DNA of 64,000 bases, taken from Chloroflexota bacterium (lineage in GTDB: Bacteria; Chloroflexota; Anaerolineae; Aggregatilineales; Phototrophicaceae). The stretch covers positions 1 through 64,000 of the forward strand of contig WTGO01000031.1 in NCBI GenBank assembly GCA_011523515.1, written 5' to 3'. Position numbers and translations under genes: made by a program. Below are positions 27,702 through 35,709 of this stretch, one piece after another. Numbering within the stretch: position 1 is the first letter of the stretch; every line of letters starts with the position of its first letter. Under the pieces are notes generated by a model. The model was not told the origin of the DNA. It was given only the letters and a program-made list of their open reading frames with translations, and ran no database searches.

Positions 27702-28253
27702 TTACTCTATGGCGCCGGCGCCCTCTTCCTGCTTATCGAGATAAGCCTGGAGGACGTTGACGACGCCACCCGTTGCTTGATGCATAACGTTGACGATGCC
27801 TTGGGCTGGCGCAACCACTATACCCGCCAGCTGCGCGCGGAGCTCGTCGAGGGTCGGCAGTTGCGATACGTCTTCAACTTGCCGCGCGTCGAGAATGTCG
27901 CCGCTCATCATGCCGCCGGTTACTTGCATCTTTTCGGCGAATTCTTCGTCCTCAATGTGCTTGAGCAAGGCTTTGGATACGCCGGGCATATTATCGCGCC
28001 CGAAGATAAATGCCACGGGTCCGGTGAGCAAATGCTCGGGAACCGTCCAGTTGGCAGTTTCCAGCGCCTTCTTGATCAGCGTATTCTTGGCGACGAGATA
28101 GCGCCCGTTCTGCGCGCGCAAGGCGTTGCGCATCCCTTGAATCTGGGAGACGCTAAGGCCCTGCGTTTCCACGACAACAAAGCCGTCGCTTTCGTTGAGA
28201 ATGTCAACGTATTCGGCGACAAGCTCTTTCTTGCGTGCCTTTGAAACTGGCAA
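27702..28253 (-). CDS. rplJ: 50S ribosomal protein L10
   Basis: Anchors the L7/L12 stalk to 23S rRNA and represses its own operon by binding the leader. 183 residues with [51 protein letters not shown] and the C-terminal stalk-binding helix. The start is TTG at 28253, six bases after AAAGGAG, which fixes it well. rplK/rplA are not upstream; a divergent gene is. Confidence 0.95.
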   Translation of the reverse strand: MPVSKARKKELVAEYVDILNESDGFVVVETQGLSVSQIQGMRNALRAQNGRYLVAKNTLIKKALETANWTVPEHLLTGPVAFIFGRDNMPGVSKALLKHIEDEEFAEKMQVTGGMMSGDILDARQVEDVSQLPTLDELRAQLAGIVVAPAQGIVNVMHQATGGVVNVLQAYLDKQEEGAGAIE

Positions 28254-28312
28254 GTGCCGCTCCTTTCCTGGTCAGGCGCGCCCTTCCATAATGGAAATGC
28301 ACTGAGGCGGTA

Positions 28313-28345
28313 GAAACAAATAAGCGACCCGCATATGGAGGTCGC
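28313..28345 (-). ncRNA. putative L10-leader / attenuator hairpin upstream of rplJ
   Basis: In the ~205-nt leader between the promoter (28466-28493) and rplJ, minus strand GCGACC-TCCATATGC-GGGTCGC folds as a hairpin followed by TTATTTGTTT, which looks like an attenuator. L10 autoregulates through such leaders in other bacteria; I could not match the kink-turn consensus by eye. Confidence 0.4.
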
Positions 28346-28465
28346 GTCAAGGTCCGATCAATGCATCGAGAGAAAGGCTATGGCGCGCGCCTCGGCAGGA
28401 GATTAAGGGCGGTCGCCCACCTGCTGTCTACGGACTGCGTCGCTATTCGGTTGATACGAATTCGG

Positions 28466-28493
28466 ATTATAGAGCGGAATGCGCGCCGGTCAA
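28466..28493 (-). promoter_or_regulatory. sigma-70-type promoter of rplJL
   Basis: Minus strand TTGACC, 16-base spacer, TATAAT, reading toward rplJ with a long leader. Confidence 0.65.
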
Positions 28494-28573
28494 GATGCAG
28501 TTCAGGATTTGACGCGGAGACGGCGCTGCGCTACAACTTGTTCGAATGTTCAACGGCAAGGACTGGGCTAACT

Positions 28574-29458
28574 ATGGAATTGGATCGCGCTGCGCTGCAA
28601 GAGAAGGTGCATGACATGTATGCCAGAGAGCATGCCGAATTGGGCGAGACCGGAACGCTCGAGCATTTGGAGCGCGGGCGCGACTGGCGGTTGGCGGATA
28701 CGCTGAACGCGGGCGGCATTTTGGTGTTTCCCCACGCGGGTGTACACGATTGCGGTTATCAGATTGCGGCCTGTGTTCATGCGGCGCTGGATAGCGGCGC
28801 CGATAAGATCGTCGTATTGAGCGTGCTGCACGCCTTCACTGCCGAGATGGAAGCGGCCCGAGTCGCGGTCGCCGCGGGTGAAGATCCGGCGCAATTCGAG
28901 CATTGGGGCATTCAGGGGCCTGGCATTGAGGGGCGGCGCGAGTGGATGGGCGATCACGCGCTGATTAGCTGGCGACATTTTTGGCGCGCCGAGCGACGGC
29001 GGCGCGGCATTGCAGAGCAGAGCGCGCCCGCCGCTTTTGAGCGTTATCCCTACCTGGCCGGCGGCCGACCCCAGGATCTGCCCGGCATCGATGAGCTGGC
29101 CAGATTGATGGAAGACGCAGTCGTGGTCAGCACCGCCGATCCCTTTCATCATGGCATTGGCTATGGCGACGCGCCAAGCGACGCCTACAATCACGACGCG
29201 GAGGGCTTGGCGCACGCGCAAAGCATGATCGAGTCCGGCATTCGCATTCTGGAGCGGGGCGACTACTGGGCGTATAACCAGCATTGCATCGAGTCCAAGA
29301 GCGATGCCCGCGATACCGGGCAGGTTTACCGCTACCTGCGCGGGCCGATGAGGGGCGAAGTGCTTGATATCAGCTTTACGGATTCGTCAGCGCTATATGA
29401 TCAGCCGCCGCCGACCTGGGTGGCCGGCGCCTTGATCGAGTGGAAACCGAGTGGCTGA
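28574..29458 (+). CDS. MEMO/LigB-superfamily-like protein
   Basis: 294 residues from ATG 28574 (MELDRAALQEKVHDMYA). The segment ILVFPHAGVHDCGYQIAACVHAALDSGADKIVVLSVLHAFT resembles the MEMO family block (PHAGYxYSG...A...vvilGpnH), and VVSTADPFHHGIGYG recalls its second metal-binding His motif. MEMO proteins are related to extradiol dioxygenases; in AmmeMemoRadiSam operons their role is unknown, and no radical-SAM partner is next door. The longer ORF-track version (from 28361) would run over the rplJL promoter and has no family similarity. Assignment is tentative. Confidence 0.55.
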   Translation: MELDRAALQEKVHDMYAREHAELGETGTLEHLERGRDWRLADTLNAGGILVFPHAGVHDCGYQIAACVHAALDSGADKIVVLSVLHAFTAEMEAARVAVAAGEDPAQFEHWGIQGPGIEGRREWMGDHALISWRHFWRAERRRRGIAEQSAPAAFERYPYLAGGRPQDLPGIDELARLMEDAVVVSTADPFHHGIGYGDAPSDAYNHDAEGLAHAQSMIESGIRILERGDYWAYNQHCIESKSDARDTGQVYRYLRGPMRGEVLDISFTDSSALYDQPPPTWVAGALIEWKPSG

Positions 29459-29488
29459 GGGCGAGTAAGGCGCGCGCCGACTCTCGCT

Positions 29489-30154
29489 CTACGCCGAAGC
29501 GCTGCCGGTCTCGTCGTCGAAACGGCGTTCCATTGCCTTTAGCGCATCTTGCAATTTCTGCTGTCTCAGGCTCTGCGTCAGATCGCCGCGGGTACGCTCG
29601 AGCACGCCGCGCACGACATCCGTTTGCCGACGCAGGCCGTGGGTCAACGCATCGGGAAAATCGAAAGTCACCAGCTGATCGTATATGTCATCCATCGCCA
29701 GCAGCAAGCGCTCGGCTTCCTCGCTATGTCCGTCTGTCCTGCGCATGATATCCAGGATGAAGCGGCGCAGTTCGGTTGCCGCTTCGCCCAGACCCTTGAG
29801 ATAAGTCGAGCTTTCGACGCCGAGTTCGGCGGACGATGGCAGCGCCTCGCCCTTGACGATAGCTAGCGTTATAAAGGCTTCAGCCACCTCTTTCAGCGCG
29901 TCTTGCGTGTAACCGGTGTGATACAAGTCGGGGAAGTCCTTAACGATGGACTTCAATTCAGCCGCGCCGGCTCGGACTTGCGCGAGTTTCTGATCGGCCG
30001 TGTCCCATTCTCGCCGATGAATAGCGCGGATGCTCTGGGAGCAATGCCGCACGAGTTGGCGCGAACGTACGATGGCGTTGTCACGGGCGGCATTACGCTC
30101 TTCCAAGTCGGCCCGAATAGTTTCGCAAATCTGTTCCAGATTATTCATTGTCAT
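29489..30154 (-). CDS. translin-family-like protein
   Basis: All-helical 221-residue protein. RSRQLVRHCSQSIRAIHRREWDTA, GEALPSSAELGVESSTYLKGLGEAATELRRFILDIMRR and LTHGLRRQTDVVRGVLERTRGDLT correspond in order to the archaeal/bacterial translin (TRAX/translin) family, which bind single-stranded RNA/DNA and in some cases cleave RNA. Acidic residues in the central helices (E in GEALP, D in the ILDIMRR and DDIYDQL helices) could be the metal site. The gene overlaps DUF3467 by 14 bases and both are on the minus strand, so they form a bicistron. Confidence 0.7.
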   Translation of the reverse strand: MTMNNLEQICETIRADLEERNAARDNAIVRSRQLVRHCSQSIRAIHRREWDTADQKLAQVRAGAAELKSIVKDFPDLYHTGYTQDALKEVAEAFITLAIVKGEALPSSAELGVESSTYLKGLGEAATELRRFILDIMRRTDGHSEEAERLLLAMDDIYDQLVTFDFPDALTHGLRRQTDVVRGVLERTRGDLTQSLRQQKLQDALKAMERRFDDETGSASA

Positions 30155-30467
30155 CGTCCGCCGGTTTCACCGATCCGAAGAGTTGATCCGCCAGCGTCTG
30201 GCGCGCCGGCGCCTCGATCTTGCCGTGCTTGGCTTCATACTTGGTCATGTTTTCCTGCAGGGCATTGAGGAAGAGCTTGCTGTGGGTCGGGGTCATCATG
30301 ACGCGTTTTTGCAGGCGGGCGCGGTCGTCATTGGGCAAAACCTGGATGAAGTCAAAAATCACCTCGTTGGCCGTGTGCGTGATCATAACCATGTTGGAAT
30401 AGATGGCGCTGGGATCTTTGGGCAGCTCAATTTTGACTTTGCGTTGGCCGGATTGTGGATCTGTCAT
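30141..30467 (-). CDS. DUF3467-family protein
   Basis: 108-residue cytosolic protein with the DUF3467 pattern: IYSNMVMITHTANEVIFDFIQVLPND followed by ARLQKRVMMTPTHSKLFLNALQENM. Function unknown. Its 3' end overlaps the start of the translin-like gene, which points to a shared function or stoichiometric expression. GAGG precedes the ATG. Confidence 0.8.
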   Translation of the reverse strand: MTDPQSGQRKVKIELPKDPSAIYSNMVMITHTANEVIFDFIQVLPNDDRARLQKRVMMTPTHSKLFLNALQENMTKYEAKHGKIEAPARQTLADQLFGSVKPADDDNE

Positions 30468-30629
30468 GGCGTCCTCGCGCTATCCGTCAAAGATGCCGCC
30501 ATTATAGCGGATGTTTTTGGCCGCCTCAGGTCCTTTCTGTTGGCAGCCTCGCCGATTGAGTCTCGGTCTGCCTTGGCGTTTCAGGTAAGTTATAGTGAGC
30601 GGAGAGCACCTAAAGCGCCGGAAGATCAT

Positions 30630-30950
30630 ATGCCAACATACATTTATCGGATTCAGCCGGTGCGGCCCGCCATGCTGGCTGAGGGACCGACCGCAGAAGA
30701 AGCGCGTATCACCGCCGAGCACTTCGAATACTTGAAGCAGCTGATGGTGGATGGCCTGCTCATTCTGGCGGGACGTACGCTTAACAGCGACTACGCGGCC
30801 TTTGGCATTGCTATCTTCAACGCGCGAGACGATGATCATATGGGTCAAATCACCGAAGCCGATCCCGGCGTGGCCCAGAAACTTTTCCGCGCTGAGTGGT
30901 ACCCCTACCGCATCGCGCTGCACGAGCCCGGCAACTGCGAAGAGGAATAG
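30630..30950 (+). CDS. YciI-like (YCII domain) protein
   Basis: Small dimeric ferredoxin-like fold domain, 106 residues from ATG 30630. YIYRIQPVRPAMLAEGPTAEEARITAEHFEYLKQLMVDG, LILAGRT, FGIAIFNARDDDHMGQITEADPGV and AEWYPYRI are in the family order; the His/Asp pair typical of YCII is present (AEHFEYL, EADP). The ORF-track frame from 30030 continues upstream only as antisense of DUF3467/translin. The Nudix gene starts 3 bases after the stop. Confidence 0.87.
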   Translation: MPTYIYRIQPVRPAMLAEGPTAEEARITAEHFEYLKQLMVDGLLILAGRTLNSDYAAFGIAIFNARDDDHMGQITEADPGVAQKLFRAEWYPYRIALHEPGNCEEE

Positions 30951-30953
30951 ACC

Positions 30954-31406
30954 GTGACGGACAATACGCCGAGGCATATCGTTGCCGCCAGCGCTCTGAT
31001 ACGCAACGAGCAGGGCGATATCGCGCTGGTAAAGACCGAGCGCCGCGGCTGGGAACTGCCCGGCGGGCAGATCGAAATCGGCGAGTCGCTGACCGACGGC
31101 CTTCAGCGGGAGATTTTCGAGGAGTGCGGTATTCAGGTCGAGCTGGGCCGGCTGGTGCAGGTGCGCAGCAATCTACGTTCATCCATTGTCATTTTCTGCT
31201 TTCAAGCCAGCTACGTGAGCGGCGACTTGCGCCCCAGCGATGAAACGCCGGAGGTTTGCTGGGCGAGCCCGGCCACCGCTAGGGAATTGATTACCCATCC
31301 CATCTTGCTGCACAGCTTGAGCGACATGCTGCGCGATGACGGGCCGGTGATATACCACGCCTATCGCACGCGTCCATTTGCGCTGCTGGAGACGCGCCTG
31401 ATCTAA
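30954..31406 (+). CDS. Nudix hydrolase
   Basis: 150 residues; the Nudix box GGQIEIGESLTDGLQREIFEECGI matches GX5EX7REUXEEXGU. Such enzymes cleave nucleoside diphosphates linked to another moiety, removing damaged nucleotides or signalling molecules. Start is GTG at 30954 right after the YciI stop, so the pair is probably an operon. The MITE-like element begins 9 bp after its stop. Confidence 0.92.
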   Translation: MTDNTPRHIVAASALIRNEQGDIALVKTERRGWELPGGQIEIGESLTDGLQREIFEECGIQVELGRLVQVRSNLRSSIVIFCFQASYVSGDLRPSDETPEVCWASPATARELITHPILLHSLSDMLRDDGPVIYHAYRTRPFALLETRLI

Positions 31407-31414
31407 GCAAATGT

Positions 31415-31645
31415 AAGTAAGTCATGCAAACACAATTGCCACCGAGTACACAGAGTAAAGAACGAGGACACCGAGTAAAGCCTTCCGGCAAGATTGTAGA
31501 AGCGACGGTCCCCAAGGAAGGCTGTGGCATACATTGTACGAGCGTTGAAGCGACAAACAGTCCTCTGTGCCCTCTACACTACTCTGTGTACTCTGTGGCA
31601 AGAGTGCATTCATTTGCGTTGCCATAGGAGTGGCATAACTTACTT
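31415..31645. mobile_element. MITE-like palindromic element, 231 bp
   Basis: Ends are the inverted pair AAGTAAGTCATGC / GCATAACTTACTT (one mismatch). Just inside lies a second inverted pair starting TTGCCACCGAGTACACAGAG (31436-31457) matched 21 of 22 by the reverse complement of 31580-31601. A central GCCTTCC/GGAAGGC pair completes a long cruciform. There is no ORF with recognisable function. The CACCGAG/CACAGAG units are shared with the repeats around the TIR gene. No transposase in the window. Confidence 0.65.
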
Positions 31646-31653
31646 GGTGTTGC

Positions 31654-32367
31654 TCAGATTATGGGCTGGCGTGAAGGTATTCCCGCGCTACGGGGGAAGC
31701 GCCTGGGCGTCGGCCGGATTTTGTCTATGGCGGCCAGATAGCGCGGGTTATCCAGCGTCGGCAGCCTGACCTCTTCAATGGTGAAGAGCTCACCGCCAAG
31801 TAGATCAATGGCTTTGGCGGCCTCGTTTGTGTCCTCATACGCCGATGTGCCGCGCATGGCGATCACTTGGCCATCAAGGCGGGCCAAGGGCAGGGTGTAT
31901 TCCATGAGCGCGGGCATTTTGGCGACAGCGCGCGCGACGACGATATCGTAGCGTTCTCGATGCCGACCGCTGCGGCCAGCGTCTTCGGCCCGCGCATGCA
32001 GCGTTTGTACATTGGCCAGCCCCAGCGCTTCGCTCGCGTGCTCGATGAAATGCAGTTTTTTGCGCGTTGAGTCGAGCAAGGTGGCGCGTAGCTGCGGGAA
32101 TGCGATGGCTAAGGGCAGGCCGGGAAAGCCGGCGCCTGTGCCCACGTCGATGAGCCCCAGCGAGTCGAAACGTGGCACGACGCGCGCCAGGGAAAGCGCG
32201 TCGAGGTAATGTTTGACGACGATCTCGGACGGATCGGTGATTCCGGTCAGATTCATCCGCTGGTTCCAGTCCAGCAGCAGCTCCGTCAGCGCATCAAACT
32301 GCCGGAGCTGACACTCAGAAAGGTCGAACTCCAACAGCTCCTTGGCGTGCGCGCGCAAAAGGGACAA
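31654..32367 (-). CDS. rsmG: 16S rRNA (guanine-N7) methyltransferase RsmG
   Basis: Methylates G527 of 16S rRNA using SAM. The 237-residue chain has LLDWNQRMNLTGITDPSEIVVKHYLDAL, the SAM loop LIDVGTGAGFPGLPLAIAFP, LLDSTRKKLHFIEH and DIVVARAVAKMPALMEYTLPL, all in family positions; the C-terminus ends PTPRRFPRSAGIP. The start codon is uncertain: TTG at 32367, or a downstream TTG after AAGGAG. It is the second gene after a secreted protein on the minus strand; the MITE-like element abuts its 3' end. Confidence 0.95.
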   Translation of the reverse strand: MSLLRAHAKELLEFDLSECQLRQFDALTELLLDWNQRMNLTGITDPSEIVVKHYLDALSLARVVPRFDSLGLIDVGTGAGFPGLPLAIAFPQLRATLLDSTRKKLHFIEHASEALGLANVQTLHARAEDAGRSGRHRERYDIVVARAVAKMPALMEYTLPLARLDGQVIAMRGTSAYEDTNEAAKAIDLLGGELFTIEEVRLPTLDNPRYLAAIDKIRPTPRRFPRSAGIPSRQPII

Positions 32368-32382
32368 TTGGGCTCAGCTGGA

Positions 32383-33426
32383 CTAATTCTGCGGAAAGCC
32401 GCTATAGGTCCGCAGCGGCATGGCCGGCTGTTCGTGCAAGACCGCGACTCCGTGCGGATTCTGCTGGATTCTGAATTGGCAGCGGCTGCCCAGGCGCTCG
32501 TTGGCTGTACCGGGGCCGAATTCCTCGTAGCCATCGCTGATGGCTTGTGACCAGCCGACGGCCAATCCAATTTCGTAAACGCCCGGTTCCCATTTGCCAC
32601 CGAAATTGGCCGTGTAGAATACCCACCAATTTAGACTGCCCGGTATCTGCTTGATTTCACTTATCTCGGCCGGGATGTCGAGTGAATTGAGCGTGACCGA
32701 ATACTGCGCCGTATTGAGGTGGTCCTGGACTTGCTGGGCAGTCTTGGCGTACCAGGACCAGAATACGCGGATCTCATCCGTATCGTACAAGATGCCGGGG
32801 TCCGCCCCGTCCACATCGGCGCATTCGGCGAAGATCAGACCGGGGTCGGCCATCCGGTCCGGCATAAGGATAGCGCTGGGCCGCGCGCCGATTTGCACAA
32901 TCGGCTCCACGGGCTGTGAGAATACGGGATTCAACATACTGCCGTTTGGGGTGAAGACGCCCGATGACGAGACTAGTTGCGGCAATGCCGAGACATCGGA
33001 GCCTTCAACCAGCGTGCTGCCCGGCTCCTCGCACTCGCCCAGCGTATCGTCTGACGGCTCCTGGAACAGTGTGCTGTCCGGATCGTTTTCGCGGGCGATG
33101 CGAATGACGACGCTGATGGGCGTATTCAAGGCGCGGGTTGCGCCGTCGAGCCAGTAGATCACTTGGCTCACGGCATAATCTTCATTGACGCTGATCCGGC
33201 GCAGACCGGTGATCGCTTCGCCCAAGCCGCCAAATTGGTCAAAGGCCTGATAGTAGAGGTCATAGCCCTGCTCCATGGCGCCAGACAGATCGATCACCAT
33301 GCGATCATCACATGCGCTGTAAAACCAGTTGACCGTGGAGGTGAATTGAGTTTCGTCCTGAGCCTGCGCGCCGAAAACCATAATGATTAAAAGCAGCACA
33401 ACGAGAGAAGATTCCGCAAAACGCAT
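32383..33426 (-). CDS. secreted protein of unknown function, 347 aa
   Basis: A clear signal peptide (MRFAESSLVVLLLIIMVFGAQA, cleavage before QDE) is followed by an acidic extracellular protein with many Asp/Glu and aromatic residues and four or more Cys (FYSACDDRM, GECEEPG, FAECADVDG, GSRCQFRI) that may form disulfides. No family recognised. GGAAG precedes the ATG; rsmG starts 15 bases after the stop. Confidence 0.65.
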   Translation of the reverse strand: MRFAESSLVVLLLIIMVFGAQAQDETQFTSTVNWFYSACDDRMVIDLSGAMEQGYDLYYQAFDQFGGLGEAITGLRRISVNEDYAVSQVIYWLDGATRALNTPISVVIRIARENDPDSTLFQEPSDDTLGECEEPGSTLVEGSDVSALPQLVSSSGVFTPNGSMLNPVFSQPVEPIVQIGARPSAILMPDRMADPGLIFAECADVDGADPGILYDTDEIRVFWSWYAKTAQQVQDHLNTAQYSVTLNSLDIPAEISEIKQIPGSLNWWVFYTANFGGKWEPGVYEIGLAVGWSQAISDGYEEFGPGTANERLGSRCQFRIQQNPHGVAVLHEQPAMPLRTYSGFPQN

Positions 33427-33462
33427 GAGATCTACTTCCTGTCTGAGCCGTCTACCGAAATT

Positions 33463-33490
33463 ATTCTACCGCATTTGCCCGGAAAGCTAA
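33463..33490 (-). promoter_or_regulatory. candidate promoter for the secreted protein/rsmG operon
   Basis: Minus strand TTAGCT, 16-base spacer, TAGAAT, about 40 bases before the ATG at 33426. Confidence 0.35.
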
Positions 33491-33650
33491 GCCCGATATC
33501 CCGGCTGGCATAGCTGGACATTACTATGTATAGCATACATCGCTTACAATGAGATGGAAATTCAGCCGCCAACAAGGCGCGATAGCGTGGGCGCGTCCCC
33601 CAGCCGCGCGCGGACGGGCAACCTGGCGTAGCCGTTTTGCTCCGCTCGGC

Positions 33651-33722
33651 TCATTCACCTGCTGACTGTCCCGACCGGATAGAAAGTAGAGGGGGCGGAT
33701 AGTGTGGGACGGCGGTGAATGA
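33651..33722. repeat. bipartite inverted repeat after the 33741 gene
   Basis: TCATTCACC...GTCCC (33651-33672) is matched by GGGAC...GGTGAATGA (33706-33722). It sits just beyond the stop of the minus-strand gene and could act as a transcript-end hairpin without a U tract. Confidence 0.4.
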
Positions 33723-33740
33723 ACCGTCGCGTGGGCTGGT

Positions 33741-34526
33741 TTAGAGCCTGCTGAGGTAGATCCAACGGATATTGGGCAAGTCTACAAGTCGGAATTCGGA
33801 GCAGTATTCGTGGCCGCCGTAGTTGTAGTTGATGAACATGATGCAGGCATTCCGGCGTGGGTGAAGATGGTAACGCGTGATGCGCCAGACGTTGCCGGGC
33901 AAGCGTAGGACGCGGCGGGCTCTGCATACGTAGGAAGACCATCCGCGGTTTCTGCCGTGGCCTTTGCCGCGAGTGTCGCCTCTTGGACAGGTAGAACGTG
34001 TAGAGAGGGTGCCATCTAGGCTGGATATGAGGTTTTTGCGGGCTTGGAGGTCGGCAGTTGGAATGTCGGTGCAGATGTAAACGCGGTCATGATGGGTGAC
34101 TTGGGTGCAATCAAGGGCGCTTGATAGTTTGGTGGTAGCATCTGATCCAAAGAACATCTCGTCGTTGTGGATTACGACAGTGTGTGGGTAATAGTGGGTT
34201 TGGTCACGGAGAATCCAGAGTAGGGCACCTTGGTTGTGTTGGATACCGTACCAGTTATTGGTGGAGGTGTTTGTAACGAGGAGAGGTGTGTGAGCTGGAG
34301 CTTGACTCGCGATGTAAGCGTCGGGGTGGGCGCTCACATGGATGTTGCCGGTTAGTCCGGGCTTAACGGTGACCACGAATGGGGCGTGATCGTAGAGGCT
34401 GGCCTGTATGGGGGCAGAGGTGAGAGCGAGGAGGAAAAAGAGCGCGGCGAGCAAAAGTGCAGTGACGACCTTGTGTGCAAATTGGCCCTCTAGTGCGAAT
34501 TCTGCGTCTGCTACTTTGTAAATCAT
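33741..34526 (-). CDS. hypothetical secreted or membrane-anchored protein
   Basis: From ATG 34526 (AGGAAAG nine bases upstream) the protein starts MIYKVADAEFALEG, has one hydrophobic segment VVTALLLAALFFLLALTSAPIQA, and then an extracellular domain with several Cys (LDCTQVTHHDRVYICTD, STCPRGD, YVCRARR, NACIMF, HEYCSEF). No family recognised. Base composition differs from the neighbours: long GT/GTG-rich runs and unusual codons on the plus strand. It may be a recently acquired or fast-evolving gene. The ORF is long enough that I accept it, with caution. Confidence 0.5.
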   Translation of the reverse strand: MIYKVADAEFALEGQFAHKVVTALLLAALFFLLALTSAPIQASLYDHAPFVVTVKPGLTGNIHVSAHPDAYIASQAPAHTPLLVTNTSTNNWYGIQHNQGALLWILRDQTHYYPHTVVIHNDEMFFGSDATTKLSSALDCTQVTHHDRVYICTDIPTADLQARKNLISSLDGTLSTRSTCPRGDTRGKGHGRNRGWSSYVCRARRVLRLPGNVWRITRYHLHPRRNACIMFINYNYGGHEYCSEFRLVDLPNIRWIYLSRL

Positions 34527-34581
34527 GCGAGACATCTTTCCTAGTACTGTATGAAACAATACACTGTAGTGCGAAATAACT

Positions 34582-34587
34582 TATAAT
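34582..34587 (+). promoter_or_regulatory. candidate -10 element (TATAAT)
   Basis: TATAAT 15 bases before the GTG at 34603; no clear -35. If used, the mRNA would have almost no leader. Confidence 0.35.
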
Positions 34588-34602
34588 CAAGGCAGAATCC
34601 AA

Positions 34603-35685
34603 GTGAATAAGAATACGATCTGTATTTTGCAGGGAGATGAGACGGGTCAGGAGCTACTGGAGGAAGCGCTGCGCGTGCTTGTTCCCAGCGTAATCCGCAT
34701 GCGCGACCTGGCGTTTGAGACCTTTGACCTGTCTCTGGAAAACCGGCGGCGCACGAAAAATCAGGTCGTGCATGAAGCGGCCGCGCGCATACTCGAGACC
34801 GGCCTGGGCATCAAAGCGGCCACGATCACACCCGGCGATCCGGATGATGTCGGCAGCCCCAATGCGTTGCTGCGCGAGCTAGTGCATGGCAGCGTGATCC
34901 TGCGTACGGGCCGGCGCATACCGTCGGTGCTGCCGCTGGCGGGCGTTCATTCGCCGATTGCGGTGGTGCGCATGGCGGTGGAAGGCGCGTACTCCGCTGA
35001 AGAGTGGCGCGAGGGCGAGGGGCTGGATGAAGTCGCCTACAACAAGCGCCATATCAGCCGGCGCACCTGCCGCGCCGTGGCTGAATTCACCTTTCGCTAT
35101 GCTGAGCAGCACGCCGCGACCGTGTTCGGCGGGCCAAAATACACCGTGAGCCCGGTCTACGAAGGACTGTTCAAAGAAGAGCTGGACCGTGCCGCCAGCT
35201 TGCACCCGAGGGTTCGCTACAACCCGCAGTTGATCGACGCCACCTACGCGCTGCTGCTCGAGACTGCGGGCGAGCCGCTCGTAATCCCGGCGCTGAACCG
35301 CGACGGCGATTCGCTGAGCGATTTGGTGATCAAAATGTTCGGCACCATTGCCGGCGCCGAGTCGGTCATTATCGGCTTTGACGATGACTTCAAGGTCAAG
35401 GTCGCTGTCACCGAGGCGCCGCACGGCACCGCGCCCAGCCTGCGGGGCAAGAATATTGCCAATCCCATGGCCATGATCCTGGCTTGCGCAGCGCTGCTGC
35501 GATACATCGACAGCAAGGACGCGGCGCTGGCCAGTCGCGCGCTCTACGAAGCGACTCTGGAATCCGTCTACAACGGCATCAAGACGCCTGATCTTGGCGG
35601 GCGCGCCAGCACCACGGAATTCGTTGATGAAGTCATTCGCGAGGCGCGTGGTAAACTTGAGGTATGGGATGCGCTGGGTGACTGA
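34603..35685 (+). CDS. isocitrate/isopropylmalate dehydrogenase-family protein (divergent)
   Basis: 360 residues with the metal-dependent decarboxylating dehydrogenase fold: ILQGDETGQELLEEALRVL at the N-terminus (cf. GDGIGxE), GSVILRTGRRIPSVLPLAGV, RDGDSLSDLVIKMFGTIAGAES (cf. GDILSDL) and the NAD-loop EAPHGTAPSLRGKNIANPMAMILA. The usual Arg triplet and the catalytic Lys/Tyr segments are not clearly conserved (YNKRHISRRTCRAVAEFTFRYA is the RxxxxA-F region). It may act on a different 3-hydroxy acid. Start is GTG at 34603. A MarR-type regulator follows 24 bp later. Confidence 0.82.
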   Translation: MNKNTICILQGDETGQELLEEALRVLVPSVIRMRDLAFETFDLSLENRRRTKNQVVHEAAARILETGLGIKAATITPGDPDDVGSPNALLRELVHGSVILRTGRRIPSVLPLAGVHSPIAVVRMAVEGAYSAEEWREGEGLDEVAYNKRHISRRTCRAVAEFTFRYAEQHAATVFGGPKYTVSPVYEGLFKEELDRAASLHPRVRYNPQLIDATYALLLETAGEPLVIPALNRDGDSLSDLVIKMFGTIAGAESVIIGFDDDFKVKVAVTEAPHGTAPSLRGKNIANPMAMILACAALLRYIDSKDAALASRALYEATLESVYNGIKTPDLGGRASTTEFVDEVIREARGKLEVWDALGD

Positions 35686-35709
35686 GCGTGAGGGCGGAGG
35701 CGGCCGGAA

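Larger units (their letters stand above)
33427..33740. other. intergenic region between two secreted-protein genes
   Basis: About 310 bases without a gene. It holds a promoter candidate for the 33426 gene (33463-33490) and an inverted repeat (33651-33722) just past the stop of the 33741 gene. Confidence 0.5.

Noticed and set aside
28361-28573. upstream extension of the MEMO-like ORF
   Set aside because: It crosses the rplJL promoter and has no family similarity; ATG 28574 matches the domain start.
30030-30629. 306-aa ORF ending in the YciI protein
   Set aside because: The first 200 codons are antisense to translin/DUF3467; YciI begins at ATG 30630.
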